In this document: positions 9,008-19,900 of the stretch, piece after piece | Numbering within the stretch: the first letter of the stretch is position 1 | Layout: each line of letters begins with the position of its first letter | DNA from: Verrucomicrobiales bacterium | GTDB lineage: Bacteria; Verrucomicrobiota; Verrucomicrobiia; Verrucomicrobiales; DEV007 | NCBI GenBank assembly: GCA_029213005.1 | Contig: JARGPI010000001.1 | Location: forward strand, 141,469-205,468 | DNA length: 64,000 nucleotides | Direction: 5' to 3' | The notes under the pieces: generated by a model | Told to the model about the DNA's origin: nothing | What the model saw: only the letters and a program-made list of their open reading frames with translations | Database searches by the model: none | Program-made: the position numbers and the translations under genes

Positions 9008-10531
9008 ATGATCGATCCACAGATTTTACAGACGGAGGGCCAACCCCGTCGAGTTTTTCTCAGTTACAGTCGTAAAGATAAAAGCTGGTTGGATGCGCTT
9101 CTCGCTCATCTCGCCCCACTGGTGGACGAAGGGCTCATTGAGCTCTGGTACGATGGCGAGGGATTGGAAATGGGTGATGTCTTCCGGAAGGAAATCAGAG
9201 ACGCGATTGATACCAGCAGTATTGCGATTCTGCTGGTGAGTCGGGACTTTCAGAACTCCTCTTTTATCAAATCCTATGAACTTCCCCGGTTGCAGGAGTT
9301 GTCGGATTCCAAAGCGATTAAACTTTATTGGATTCCGATCGGGCAGTGCCTCCTCGCGGAGCGGTTTCAAAGTCTTTATAACACGATTGATTCTCCGGAT
9401 CGCCCTCTCAATGAGCGGACTCAGGCAGAAGTGGACAAGGCGTTTCATCAGGTGTCCCGTGAGGTTGAATCAGCGGTAAAACGGGAACTGGAACCGGAAG
9501 TTCAATCTTCAACTCCGGGGGGTGATTCCGCAAAAGCGCTCGTTAATGAAGCTAACTCGACAAAGAAAAGCAGGGTCGGCATCTGGATCGCTTCGGTTTT
9601 CCTTGTGATTGCTCTGGGCGTCGCGGGCTTTGTCTATTTGAATCCGGGCCTCGAAGCGGGCACAGAGGCTCCACTGGACGAGGTGTTAAACTTCAGGGGC
9701 ATCTCGAATTCGGATATCGCAGCGAATTCCGCTCCGGTAGAGCAACCGGTTCCGGACAATTCCGGCGAGAAAGTAGAGGAACCGCCCGTCACCGAGACTC
9801 TACCGATGCCAGAGCCAACGGCACCGGATGATCTTATGGGGACTCTGGCCGGTGAAATTAGAGAACTGGCCGGGATACCATTTGTGTGGTGTCCTCCGGG
9901 CGAGTTTCAGATGGGAAGCGAAAATGGAGACGAGGACGAGCTTCCCGTTCATCCTGTGAAATTTGAAGAGGGTTTCTGGATGGCTCAGACGGAGGTTACC
10001 CAGCTGCAATGGCGCTCGGTGATGAATCAGAATCCGTCGTCTTTTGCGAAAGGGTCATCTTTCCCGGTGGAAAACATCACCTGGGAGGAAGCGAAAGATT
10101 TTGCCGAAACCGTTAACGGACAGTTTAGCTCCGGTGGGCCGGAAGCGAAGGGCTGGGAGATCCGTCTCCCTACCGAAGCCGAGTGGGAGTATGCCTGCCG
10201 GGCAGGGGATTTTTCAGAAGAAGGGCACACCCTGGATGAGTTTGCCTGGTATCGGATCAATTCGGGATCGGAAACTCATCCGGTGAAACAGAAACGGGCC
10301 AATTCCTGGGGGCTCTACGATATGCAGGGCAATGTCTGGGAATGGTGTCTCGACTGGTATGCGTCGTATCCTAGCCAAGCTGAGGCGGAGGGGGATCGTC
10401 GGATTTTTCGGGGAGGAGGCTGGTTTGATGAGGCGAGGCACTGTCGACCCGCTAACCGGGGCAGGTATGTCCCTACTGACAAGAGTAGCGACACCGGAGT
10501 GCGACTCGTTTGCACCCCGGTTCGTGACTGA
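9008..10531 (+). CDS. TIR domain - transmembrane - SUMF1/FGE-like domain protein
   Basis: 507 aa in three parts. Residues 14-130 are a TIR domain (VFLSYSRKDKSWLDALL, ELWYDGEGLEMGD, AILLVSRDFQNSSFIKSYE); E91 sits where TIR NADases carry the catalytic Glu. A single membrane helix spans about 191-211, followed by an acidic/Pro linker. Residues 285-505 form a C-type-lectin-like formylglycine-generating-enzyme/SUMF1 domain (FVWCPPGEFQMGS, EVTQLQWRSVM, RLPTEAEWEYACRAG, GNVWEWCLDWY, GGGWFDEARHC). Only the second of the two active-site cysteines of true FGE seems present, so it is more likely a binding or degenerate domain. The TIR part would be cytoplasmic and the SUMF1 part periplasmic. It converges on a caspase-like gene with 5 bp between stops. 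NADase activity is untested. Confidence 0.88.
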   Translation: MIDPQILQTEGQPRRVFLSYSRKDKSWLDALLAHLAPLVDEGLIELWYDGEGLEMGDVFRKEIRDAIDTSSIAILLVSRDFQNSSFIKSYELPRLQELSDSKAIKLYWIPIGQCLLAERFQSLYNTIDSPDRPLNERTQAEVDKAFHQVSREVESAVKRELEPEVQSSTPGGDSAKALVNEANSTKKSRVGIWIASVFLVIALGVAGFVYLNPGLEAGTEAPLDEVLNFRGISNSDIAANSAPVEQPVPDNSGEKVEEPPVTETLPMPEPTAPDDLMGTLAGEIRELAGIPFVWCPPGEFQMGSENGDEDELPVHPVKFEEGFWMAQTEVTQLQWRSVMNQNPSSFAKGSSFPVENITWEEAKDFAETVNGQFSSGGPEAKGWEIRLPTEAEWEYACRAGDFSEEGHTLDEFAWYRINSGSETHPVKQKRANSWGLYDMQGNVWEWCLDWYASYPSQAEAEGDRRIFRGGGWFDEARHCRPANRGRYVPTDKSSDTGVRLVCTPVRD

Positions 10532-10536
10532 AGAAC

Positions 10537-11967
10537 TTAGCGAACTGCGCGGATAAATGATCCGACGTTGCGAAGGCTCTCGGAGGCTTTGTGAACGTTA
10601 TCCAGGTTGGACCCGGAACTCCGCGTGCTCGAGGACCGGCTGCTCGAGTAGTTACTGCTCGACGAACCTCTGGTCCGTGATGATCCACTGCTGGTATAGC
10701 TTTGCTCACTCAACCCCAGCAATTGGGCATGACTTAAAGTCGGGGCATCAAGCAGACCGGTCACGGCGAGTTGGTTTTCGCGCTGGTAATTGATGATAGA
10801 AGCCTGAGTGTTTTTACCCATCTTTCCATCGGGATATCCGGCTCCTTTCATCTTTTCCTGGGCCATCTTCAAAATTCTCTTCTTCGATGAGTCATTGTAG
10901 TATTCGTAAGGGCCATCCCGGAAGACTTCCGCATTGCTGAAATAGCCTTTTGAGGGCAACACGAGAGGTTGTGGTGCTGCCGGGGGAGCGCTCCCGGTAA
11001 TTTCCACGATATTTCCTGTGGTAGGCGGTTGATAAGGCTGGCCCACGGAAGATTCCACGGCAGTTAAAGGAGTCGAAGCCAACCCGGTAGCCATCGTCGG
11101 GTAAACAGGCGTTACCGAAGTTCCCACAGCGGCGTGTAGCATCTGAGCTTGGGCAGGCATAGTTCCACCGGGCTGCACCTGGCGGGGGACATTGGGTTTC
11201 GTAAAATAAAAATCGTGAAGAAAACTCCCGTTCCACCAGGGGCGTTGTTGCTGGCCGGTGGTTTCGTAGACGGTTCGGGCGACTGATTTCAATACCGTAG
11301 TGATTTCATTTCCCTTCAGAATTTCGCTGGAAAGAGCCAGGGCAAAAGGAGAGTTGAGATCTTTGCCGTCGAGAGCGGGTTTATCAGGTGCGGCCGCAAA
11401 TGAGATCACCACATCGGGGTGTTGCATTCCGGAAAGTCCCCGGGGTTTGATTCCCCGGGTTTCCCCGTCCATCCAGGATTTTGGGGGCGATTCCCGGCAG
11501 CAATCAAGAAATACCATAGCGGTCTTTGGCTTCTTGCCCGACATCGCTCTGAGGACGGTATCGGCCTTTAGTGACTCGTCACCCAGTTCGAATTTGTTTT
11601 CGAAGCGGGCGTTGCACCCCATCAGAAAGTTTTCGCCTTCAAACTGGATGCCATGACCTGCAAAATAAAAGAGAGCCACACCGCCGGGCTCAATTTTCGC
11701 TTCAAAATCCCGCAAGTGCATCCGCATCGCGGTCCGGTCAGCATCCTTGGCCAGTAATACGGTAAATCCCGCCTCGCTGAGCGACTTTGCCATAATCCGG
11801 GCATCGTTAACGGAGTTATCCAGATCGGAAAAGACACTTTGGTCCGGGTAGTCACTGTTCCCTATCACAAGAGCGACGCGCTGATCGGCCTGTAGCGGAT
11901 GGAAAGTACAAAATATTGCGAGCAAAGTGGAGCCGAAATAAGTGAAAAAGCGGTATGTGTGTTTCAT
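10537..11967 (-). CDS. Secreted caspase-like peptidase (C14) with peptidoglycan-binding-like domain
   Basis: 476 aa. An N-terminal signal peptide (about 1-27, ending LQADQ) precedes a caspase p20-like fold (residues 29-250) with the catalytic dyad His105 (YFAGHGIQ) and Cys157 (FLDCCRESP; D-x-C arrangement). A Pro/Ala-rich stretch follows, then at about 365-420 a peptidoglycan_binding_1-like module (KMKGAGYPDGKMGKNTQASI...). The end is an Arg/Ser-rich low-complexity tail (about 425-455). The signal peptide and the wall-binding module place it outside the cytoplasm. It is convergent with the TIR-SUMF1 gene. Bacterial caspase homologues often cleave after Arg or Lys; the substrate here is unknown. 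Confidence 0.88.
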   Translation of the reverse strand: MKHTYRFFTYFGSTLLAIFCTFHPLQADQRVALVIGNSDYPDQSVFSDLDNSVNDARIMAKSLSEAGFTVLLAKDADRTAMRMHLRDFEAKIEPGGVALFYFAGHGIQFEGENFLMGCNARFENKFELGDESLKADTVLRAMSGKKPKTAMVFLDCCRESPPKSWMDGETRGIKPRGLSGMQHPDVVISFAAAPDKPALDGKDLNSPFALALSSEILKGNEITTVLKSVARTVYETTGQQQRPWWNGSFLHDFYFTKPNVPRQVQPGGTMPAQAQMLHAAVGTSVTPVYPTMATGLASTPLTAVESSVGQPYQPPTTGNIVEITGSAPPAAPQPLVLPSKGYFSNAEVFRDGPYEYYNDSSKKRILKMAQEKMKGAGYPDGKMGKNTQASIINYQRENQLAVTGLLDAPTLSHAQLLGLSEQSYTSSGSSRTRGSSSSNYSSSRSSSTRSSGSNLDNVHKASESLRNVGSFIRAVR

Positions 11968-12136
11968 GGATCTTATTAACAGGCAACATCTTGCAGAGCG
12001 GGTGACTGAAGGTCAAGTTATATGCCGCTTTTTTTGAATTTTTGCCTAATAAATCGAATTGCGTTGTCTGGAATGTAAAAAATTCAAAAAATAATACTGT
12101 CTATGGACGAGGAACGGAGTTTTGATGACTTGGCTC
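11968..12136. other. AT-rich intergenic region
   Basis: 169 bp, noticeably AT-rich near 12030-12100. It probably contains the minus-strand promoter of the caspase-like gene. No hairpin was identified. Confidence 0.35.
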
Positions 12137-12721
12137 TTAACGGGCCTGGAGCAACTTCGGAAGAATCGAAGCGTCGTAAGCATCGCCTTTGGAAACTTGA
12201 ACCATCGAAACCCGCACCTTAGTGGGAAAGTATTTACTCAGATCCGTTTCAAGGTGAGCGTGGCCTTTGCCTCCTTTGAGGGAGTTTTTGATGACCAGCG
12301 ACATATGTTTGACTCCTTTTGACCAGACGATCGAATCGTTTTCCCAGAATTCCGTCATCTTCACGGTTTTCTCATAAACTCCCGGCTTGGTATAAACCGG
12401 TGTATTGGTGCAGCCGTAATTGTTTTTCCGGCCCTGGTTGGGGATATAGCAAAGGCTCCACACGGTTGGGGCGTCTCCTTCCGGTTTTTCGAGCACTTCG
12501 ATCCGAATATGAACCGTGCCGTTTCGATAGTCGACGGGTTGAGTCCAGTCAGAGGGAACCGCTTCTCCCAATTGATCTTTTTTCACATATAAGTGCGATT
12601 TGGTCGGGACCGCATCTTTTTCCTCAAAAGTGAAGACCTGATCAAACAGTAAAAACTGATCTGCTTTCAGGTTGGAACCAATCAGGAAAAGGAGAGAAAT
12701 GATAAGGATGCGTTGCGTCAT
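12137..12721 (-). CDS. Secreted protein of unknown function
   Basis: 194 aa with a clear signal peptide (MTQRILIISLLFLIGSNLKA). The mature part is rich in Lys and aromatic residues, with two cysteines (in WSLCYIPNQ and YGCTNTP) that could form a disulfide. I recognise no domain; the pattern suggests a small beta-rich periplasmic or extracellular protein. It lies upstream of the caspase-like gene on the same strand with a 169-bp gap, so co-transcription is possible but not shown. The start is supported by signal-peptide structure. Confidence 0.7.
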   Translation of the reverse strand: MTQRILIISLLFLIGSNLKADQFLLFDQVFTFEEKDAVPTKSHLYVKKDQLGEAVPSDWTQPVDYRNGTVHIRIEVLEKPEGDAPTVWSLCYIPNQGRKNNYGCTNTPVYTKPGVYEKTVKMTEFWENDSIVWSKGVKHMSLVIKNSLKGGKGHAHLETDLSKYFPTKVRVSMVQVSKGDAYDASILPKLLQAR

Positions 12722-12794
12722 AGGTATCTGGCAGAGCCGAAGTTTGAATAAGTTGACTTAAAGGTCTACCCACGACAAGAAAGAAGATTTTCCG

Positions 12795-13655
12795 GTGGGT
12801 AAAGGGGTGGCCGCGCGATACGCGAATCGGTATCGGTACCGCCGGGTCCGGGATGTGCTTTCTGATTGCTTAGGAAATCAGAATCGAATAAATGTTGCTT
12901 TTACCAGATTGAAAAAGACCCACCCTCTGACTGAATTTTTTTCGGACTCCGGCACATCGGAGAGCTTTTCAGATTTGTTTGAGCATATTCCCGGAGTACG
13001 CTTTTTTGTGAAGGATCGAGAAGGTCGTCTCATCTATGGAAACCGGGCGTTGCTGCAACAACTCGGGCTCGATGATTTACGGGAATTGATCGGCACCAAA
13101 GATCAGGATTACTACCCGGCGGAATATTGTGAACCGATCTTGAAGGATGATCACTATGTTCTCTCGACTGGAGATTCAATCGTCGATCGGGTAGAGCTGG
13201 GATTTAACGGACCCACCACCTTGGACTGGTTTTTCACGACTAAGATTCCGGTGCTCGAGCACTCGGGTGAAGTGAAGGGATTAATCGGAATTTCACGGAT
13301 TTGTAATGATACCAGTTTGATTCCCCAGTTTGTCCATCAAAACGGCATCGCCGGACTCTTTAAATGGTTGAAGCAAAACAGTGACCATCGGGTCTCGACG
13401 GGAGAAATGGCGAAGCATGCCGGGGTGTCGATACGACAACTCCGCAAACACTTTCATGATACCTTCGGTACCACGCCAAAAACTTTTGAGCTGGAGGCGC
13501 GACTTCGGTCCGCCAGTCGTGCGCTCATGCATACCAGTTTGGCTATTTCCGATATAGCGACCGATTACGGATTCTGTGATCAAAGCGCTTTTACCAACCA
13601 GTTTAAGAAGCGTCTCGGGCTCACTCCCTCGCAGTTCCGGCTCCGCTTGAACTGA
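12795..13655 (+). CDS. PAS-sensor AraC-family transcriptional regulator
   Basis: 286 aa. Residues about 55-170 form a PAS domain (HIPGVRFFVKDREGRLIYGNRALLQQLG ... GEVKGLIGISRI). Residues about 185-285 form a double helix-turn-helix AraC domain (AKHAGVSIRQLRKHFHDTFGTTPKTF; ISDIATDYGFCDQSAFTNQFKKRLGLTPSQFRLRL). It most likely senses a small molecule or redox state through PAS and activates nearby or distant promoters. The GTG at 12795 is the first possible start; the Arg-rich first 30 residues look untypical, so a later start, for example the TTG at 12909, is possible. It stands between the secreted-protein gene and the giant gene, so it could regulate the latter; this is only positional inference. 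Confidence 0.88.
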   Translation: MGKGVAARYANRYRYRRVRDVLSDCLGNQNRINVAFTRLKKTHPLTEFFSDSGTSESFSDLFEHIPGVRFFVKDREGRLIYGNRALLQQLGLDDLRELIGTKDQDYYPAEYCEPILKDDHYVLSTGDSIVDRVELGFNGPTTLDWFFTTKIPVLEHSGEVKGLIGISRICNDTSLIPQFVHQNGIAGLFKWLKQNSDHRVSTGEMAKHAGVSIRQLRKHFHDTFGTTPKTFELEARLRSASRALMHTSLAISDIATDYGFCDQSAFTNQFKKRLGLTPSQFRLRLN

Positions 13656-13880
13656 TCTTTTTTTCCGGTCGAGAGGTATATTTTTAGCGGGCGGCTCCTT
13701 CCCTTGTAGGCAGCCGTTTCCCGTAGGTGAAATTCGCCAGACTAGCGCCAATTTTAAACCGATTCACACCCGAGCCCTTTTTGAACGAATTGACCGGTTT
13801 TTACAAATTTTACGCTCTGTTTTTGCAAGACCGAAGGGTTTAAAAGCTGTCAAATGAATTTATCAAAACCGGAGGATTCC
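13656..13880. other. Promoter/leader region of the giant gene
   Basis: 225 bp with no gene. T-rich segments near 13795-13830 may contain the promoter. It ends in a very good Shine-Dalgarno (ggagg at 13871-13875) that belongs to the leader ORF, not to the giant gene. Confidence 0.4.
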
Positions 13881-13964
13881 ATGGGTTGCACCTTCTACCA
13901 CTATTACCCGGAGACACCCCGATTTACTTTTCAATTAGATGCAAAAATTGTCAGTTTTCCGTAA
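13881..13964 (+). CDS. Putative 27-aa leader ORF overlapping the giant gene start
   Basis: A short ORF (MGCTFYHYYPETPRFTF...) starts 5 nt after ggagg, by far the best ribosome-binding site near here. It ends with TAA at 13962-13964, inside the giant gene, whose ATG at 13939 has no Shine-Dalgarno and follows an in-frame TAG at 13936. The arrangement suggests translational coupling: ribosomes ending the leader would terminate just past the giant start and re-initiate. The peptide resembles nothing known and may matter only through its translation. Coding status is inferred from the RBS alone. Confidence 0.4.
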   Translation: MGCTFYHYYPETPRFTFQLDAKIVSFP

Positions 13965-16900
13965 CCTCTTTCCTAAATCGAAAACGTCCCGCACGCAGAC
14001 TCCAATTGAACGGGAATATATAGCTGAGCAACTTGAAGCCCGAATTCTGTATTCGGCGGTGCCAGCTGATCCGGGTCCGGATCAAGCCGCTCAGGAATCA
14101 GTTGTTTCGACTCCGGCCTCCGACTTCGAAGGCGTCGAAGATTTTGTCGGCTTTGAAGATATTGCGGTATCCGATGCCCAGTTTGAAGTGAACGATTTGG
14201 TGGTTTTAACCAGTTTCGAAAACTTGACGGCGGAAGAGTTGGCGACCCTGGCGGAGGTGGCTATCGAACGATGGGAAGCCAGTTGCCTCGATGATACCCA
14301 ATTGGAAGCGTTGCGTTCCATTGACTACCGAATTGTCGATCTCGATTATGGCTATCTGGGGCAAACTGAGGGTTACGAAATTCTGATTGATATCAATGCC
14401 TCCGGGGAGGGGTGGTTTGTGGATTTGACGCCTTTCGAGGACGAGGAATTCGGCTACGCCCAAAGTCAGACGATCCTGAGAGCCACCGATGGGGACGCGG
14501 TGTATGGTATGGATCTTCTTTCTATCCTGATGCATGAGCAGGGTCATGTGCTTGGTTTGGATCATATTGAGGAAACGGTTGGCAGCGGGTTTATGTATGA
14601 ATCTTTCTCAAAAGGAGAAAGAAGGTTGCCTGCGGTGGGTGAAGCGGAAGGCGCGGTCCCGGGAAGTCTCAGCGGAGCGCATCAGGCATCGATTTTAACG
14701 TTGAATGCCAGTGCCACCGACATTACCACTTATGCCTGGGCGGATCCTACCAACTGGGGCAGTAGCACCTATCCCGGTGAATTGGGGAATGATGACACCG
14801 CTAATATCGCGTTTTCGAATGCCAACCATGTCATCGATCTTGGCGGGGGAAACTATACGATAAGTAACTTCGTTCTTTCCGAGGGCGCCGGGAATGCAGA
14901 CGGTCATATCGCGAATGGAATATTGAACGTCTCCTCAATTAGCTACCTGACCGGGGGAAGGGAACTGTTTTTCGATAACAACCTCTCGATAGTAGGGCCG
15001 GATGGTGGTGATTTGCGGATTACGAACACCCCTACGAGTCTCAGATTTCTGGGAGAGGTCAGTTCAGGTATTGGAGGCTCAATTACGGTCGATGGAAGCC
15101 GGGTGGTTCGATTTGACCCGACCAAATTTGCGGCGGATGTGTTCAACCATTCAATTACCAATCGGGATGACGGGTTGACCCCGGGCCTTACCGGGATTGG
15201 TAGTTACGTTCAGTTCGGCTTTACCGACAGTGGAACCAGTCCTGCCGCCATCATCGGCACCTACAATGTCAATAGTAATGGTTGGCTCCTGCTTGACCGG
15301 GTTGTTTCAGGAAATCAGTCTTTGTCGGTGACGAATCTATCGCTCAACAGTGACGTTTTAAACTATAGAAGTCAGGATTCCACCTCGACCCGAATTATAG
15401 CAGATAATCTGGTGCTCAACCATGGTGGCAATGCCGTCCGGATCAATATCGTGGATTGGGGCCGGGTTTTCGTCAATCAGCAAATTTCGGGCGATCTCAA
15501 TGCCGATCTTATCTTTTCAGGAAACGGTTCAATTGATATCGCTGCGGCGGTGACGACGGCCCGCTCCGGTAATACCATTATCGAAGGGGGCACGGTGCGA
15601 GTTTTAGGAAACCTCACTTCCCTGGGAACGGGGACCATCATAGTGAAAGCGGGAGCGACTCTCGATCTCGGGGCCGACCAAACTTCGGTCTACGCAGACC
15701 TGCCTACGATTATTGTTGAGGCCGGAGGAGCGATTGTCGGTGATCTTCGCGGCTATCAGATCAGTGATTTTGGCGAGGTCGGGAGCGGAAAACTGGTTCA
15801 ACTGTCGGAGGGGGCAATCTGGAACAGTCGCCTCGGGGTTGATATTACTGCGATAGGTATTTCCGGCCTTGAGCGGGATCTCTACCGGGGGACGCAAGGT
15901 GCCACTGAAGTGATCGACCTCAATGCAGTGGGAATGGAATTATTCAAAGGAGTCGCCTTCACCGGGGACTCGGACAATAATTTCCGGGGAACGATTACCG
16001 GTCAGAGCGGTCAGGATTTGGAGATAGAGGTGCTCAGTCACGGAAGTAGCAGCTTGACCAGTGTGGTGCGTTGGGACAATACGCCTGGTGTGATCACGCT
16101 GAACACCGGTGCCGGAACTGACGTCAATGTGACTCTCCGGAATAGCGGAATCGACGTTTACACTCGCGGGGGCGAAGGGCTCGGATCGAACGGAAATTGG
16201 ACGGTGATGAACATCACGGGGGACACCGCGGAATCGACTCAAAACAACCACGTCATTCTCCGGAAGGCAGCACCGACCGACACCGGCTATCACGTCGGGG
16301 ATGGCCAGATTCTGAATATCAGCAACGCTCGACTCAATCTGGCAAGTGCAACAGGTTCCGGTAATGCGGGTGACACGATTCACCCAAATGGTATCGTCAA
16401 TATCAAGTCAGGCGGGGTTCTCTATCTGGATGATGATTTTCTAACTCAGGGGATTTTTAATATAGAAGCGGGAGGCATTGTTTGGATAAATGCCGCAACC
16501 CGATTGGATGCGGGCACCGCTACCTTTAATTTCGCAGAGGGGGCCACGCTTATGATCGATAACGATCTTGACCCGACCGGAAAAACCAATTTCCTCGCAG
16601 CGCTTAGTGCAAAGGGTATCAATATCGTTTTTAACGATGCCGACGCCGACACATTGGTCGGGGGGATCGTGCTTTCCGATAACGCCACTCTGACCGGTCG
16701 GGGATCGGGCAGCAACGACTATGGAAGTGATATCAGCTTTATTTCGGATAGCGTAACGGACGGGCAGGCCAGCGTGACTTTTATCGCTGCGGAAGTTACT
16801 CAGGCGGATGGTGATGCCAATGTCGATTTGCGTCTCGATTTGAACGGGGATGTGATTCTGCCAAATGTCGCGGTTCAGATCGGACAGGTGGGAGGGGCGC

Positions 16901-19900
16901 CTGTTACGGTGGTTGATGCAAACGGTTCGATGAATCAGTATCAGGTGGTTCCCGGCGGCATCATCGACTTCCAGGGAACCAACGTGGTTCTGGGCGACGT
17001 TACGGTTGAGTCAGGTAGGCTTCATCAGGGAGACGGGGACGGCGACACTTTCACGGCTACCAGTTTAACCCACCATTCCGGAGAAACTTCAGTCTTTACC
17101 CGGGGAACGGTCAGTATCACAAATGATGTGACCGTCACCGCAGGTATCGTGGATTTTGACCGTGCCGATGCACCTCTCGGAACTAATGTTGTAGGTGGTG
17201 ATGTGATGATCGGTGGTGGTTCCGGTACAGCGGAAGTTCAGGTAGGTATTGGAGGCACTACCGATCCGCTCTACTCGGACAAAGTGCTGGACGGGACATT
17301 TGCCGGCGGTAGCGTCGTGATTGGCCAGGGAGGCCAGTTTCAACTGGAGATAACCACGAACACGAGTGGGCGCGAAGGCCCCTTCACCGTGCATGAAACG
17401 TTTGTGATCACAGGTGACAATTTGAGCAGCGACCTGAATTCCCAGTTGGAGCATGATATACAGGGAACCGGAGTCACGAGAGCGGTTCACTACGCCGATA
17501 TCCAGCTCGAAGAAGGTGCTGTCCTGGGCATTAACGAGCTCGATGGAGTTGCCACTATGGATTTGGTCCTTCGGGGAAATGCCACACTGAGTGCTCTTGG
17601 AGGTGCTGATCCCGTGGACATTGTGGATGTTTCTTCCAATACGCCCGGCTCGCCGCGATACCTTACGATTGGGGAGATCGGCGAAGCCTATGATAATAGT
17701 GTCACGGGTACCGTCGATGAAGATAGCAGCCTGGTGGTTCAGGCCGGTTCAACCGTCAATGTCTCTGCGGCAACCCTTAACGGCGGGCTCCTCGGAGCAG
17801 GCAGTGTGATCGGTCCGGTAGTGATCGGTTCCACAGGTTATCTTGCCGGTGGCGGGGTTGATCAGCCGGGGGCTCTAATTGTCGTTGGTAACGTGAGTTT
17901 TGATACCGGAGGCCGGTTTCTAGTGCAGGTAGATGATTCCACCGATGTCGCCACGACGGTTCAAGTCGTGGGTGATGTGGATTTCACGGGCGCAGTCATC
18001 GATTTCCTTAGTGGTAGTGTCGGAGACGATGACAGTTACACGATATTGTCGGCTACGGGAAGTATTACCGGTTTGGTAACCGGGGATGTCATTGGTGACT
18101 ACGCGGTGGACGTTACAGATGGTGTTGTGAAACTGGTGCGGAACGTGGCTCAAATTTCGGTCAGTGGTAATGGAATTCCTATCGAACAAGGGGACAATAC
18201 GCCTACTTCCGAAGACAAAACCAATCTGGGAGCGCGCCTCACTGTCGGTCCGGATATTTTCCAGACCTTTACGATCACCAATAATGGAACACAGGACCTT
18301 ACCGTTTCCGATATCAATGTGGGAGATGCGACTCACTTTGTGATCAGCTCGTTTACCGCAGGTGTAATTGGAGCGGGGGGCAGCCTCACCTTCGATGTCG
18401 TATTTCTTGGCGATCCTGTAGAAGGTGACTACACCACCACAGTTACTATCGAGCACGACGATTCATTTGCTGCCGATGGCGGGTTGGGTGAAAATCCATT
18501 TATTTTCGATGTCAGTGCCACTCAATCGATCTTTGCGTCACAACCGCAGACGATTGTCGAAGTAACTGGCGGAAAGATCGTAATCACCGATGCCAATGGA
18601 AATGGTGGTAAAAATGACGCACTGACCATCACACAGGATGGTAATGACATCATCATCAGGAGCACCGCAGGAAATCAGGATATCCAGGCACTCAACGGCG
18701 TTACCCAGAATGGTGGTCAGGAAGTGCGAATTTCCAACGCAACAGAGACAAATGGAATCACGTTCAATCTCTCCGGTGAAACCTTCGCCGGTGGAGATGT
18801 GATTACTCTCGGCAGTAATCTGACTCTGGGTGGCGACTTTATCGTGAACAATGGAGATATCCAATTGAACTCCGATGTCGTCCTGACTGCGACGAATGTG
18901 ATTTTCAACGGGAATGTGGATTCCGTTCCCGGGGAGAATTATGCCCTGAGCTTTGGGCCTGCGACTGGAACTGTCACCTTGAACGGAATCGTCGGTAGCG
19001 TTAATGCTCTCGCCAGTCTCGATACCTCAAATGCCAGTGCCACTGTTTTTGGTAACAACGCAGCCGTTACCCAGTTCGGCCTCAGTTTGAACTATGATGC
19101 AGCGTTGGATCGCGGCGATGGTACCTACTGGGATTCAACTATCAACGCGACTGATCTGGATTCACCTACGACTCTTAATGTCAACAGTAACCGCTGGGAC
19201 TGGACAGGTGTCACAACACTTGCCCCTACTGATGTCTCCGCAACTTCCAATCTTGCAGGGATCACCCATGCCTATTCCTTCACCGGTGGTGTGACCGGAG
19301 CAAATTTGACTTCATTTGAGAACGAAATGTCGGTGGTTCGTAACGGCAACGACTCCGATTGGTCGAATGAAAATTTCGCGATCGAACTGGTATTTCGCTC
19401 TCCGGATCTGACCGGAAACCATGTCCTCTGGGAATCGGGAACCAATACGGACGGAAGTATTATTCAACTCAATGGCGACCAGGTGATATTTACGGTAAGC
19501 GATGGCGGTGTATTGCGTACCGCCTCCCTGACTCTGCCGGCGGATGGACTCTTTCATCAAATTACCGGATTCATCGATTTGGGTGGTTCGTTTGTTCAAC
19601 TGTGGCTTGACGGAGGGACCGCTGCCGGTGGAAGCCAGGCTATTTCGACTGAAACCGGCGGAACCTTCATCGACTGGACTACCGCAAATAACTCGGGACT
19701 GGGCCGCGCTAATGATGGTGTTCTGGTCACGGGAACCAGTGTGTTTGACGGTGATATTGCTGTCATGCGTGCCTATCGTCTTCCAGGAGCCAACTATGGT
19801 GATGCCGAAGTTCAGGCTAACTGGAATGCTCTCAACACGGCACGGGTTAATGCCGTCGCGGTAACGACAACCGGTGCGCAAATCTACTCGGCGAACACGA

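Noticed and set aside
9008..10531. SUMF1-like domain as the formylglycine-generating enzyme for the sulfatase at 33527
   Set aside because: One of the two active-site cysteines appears missing, it is fused to a TIR domain, and the genes are 23 kb apart.
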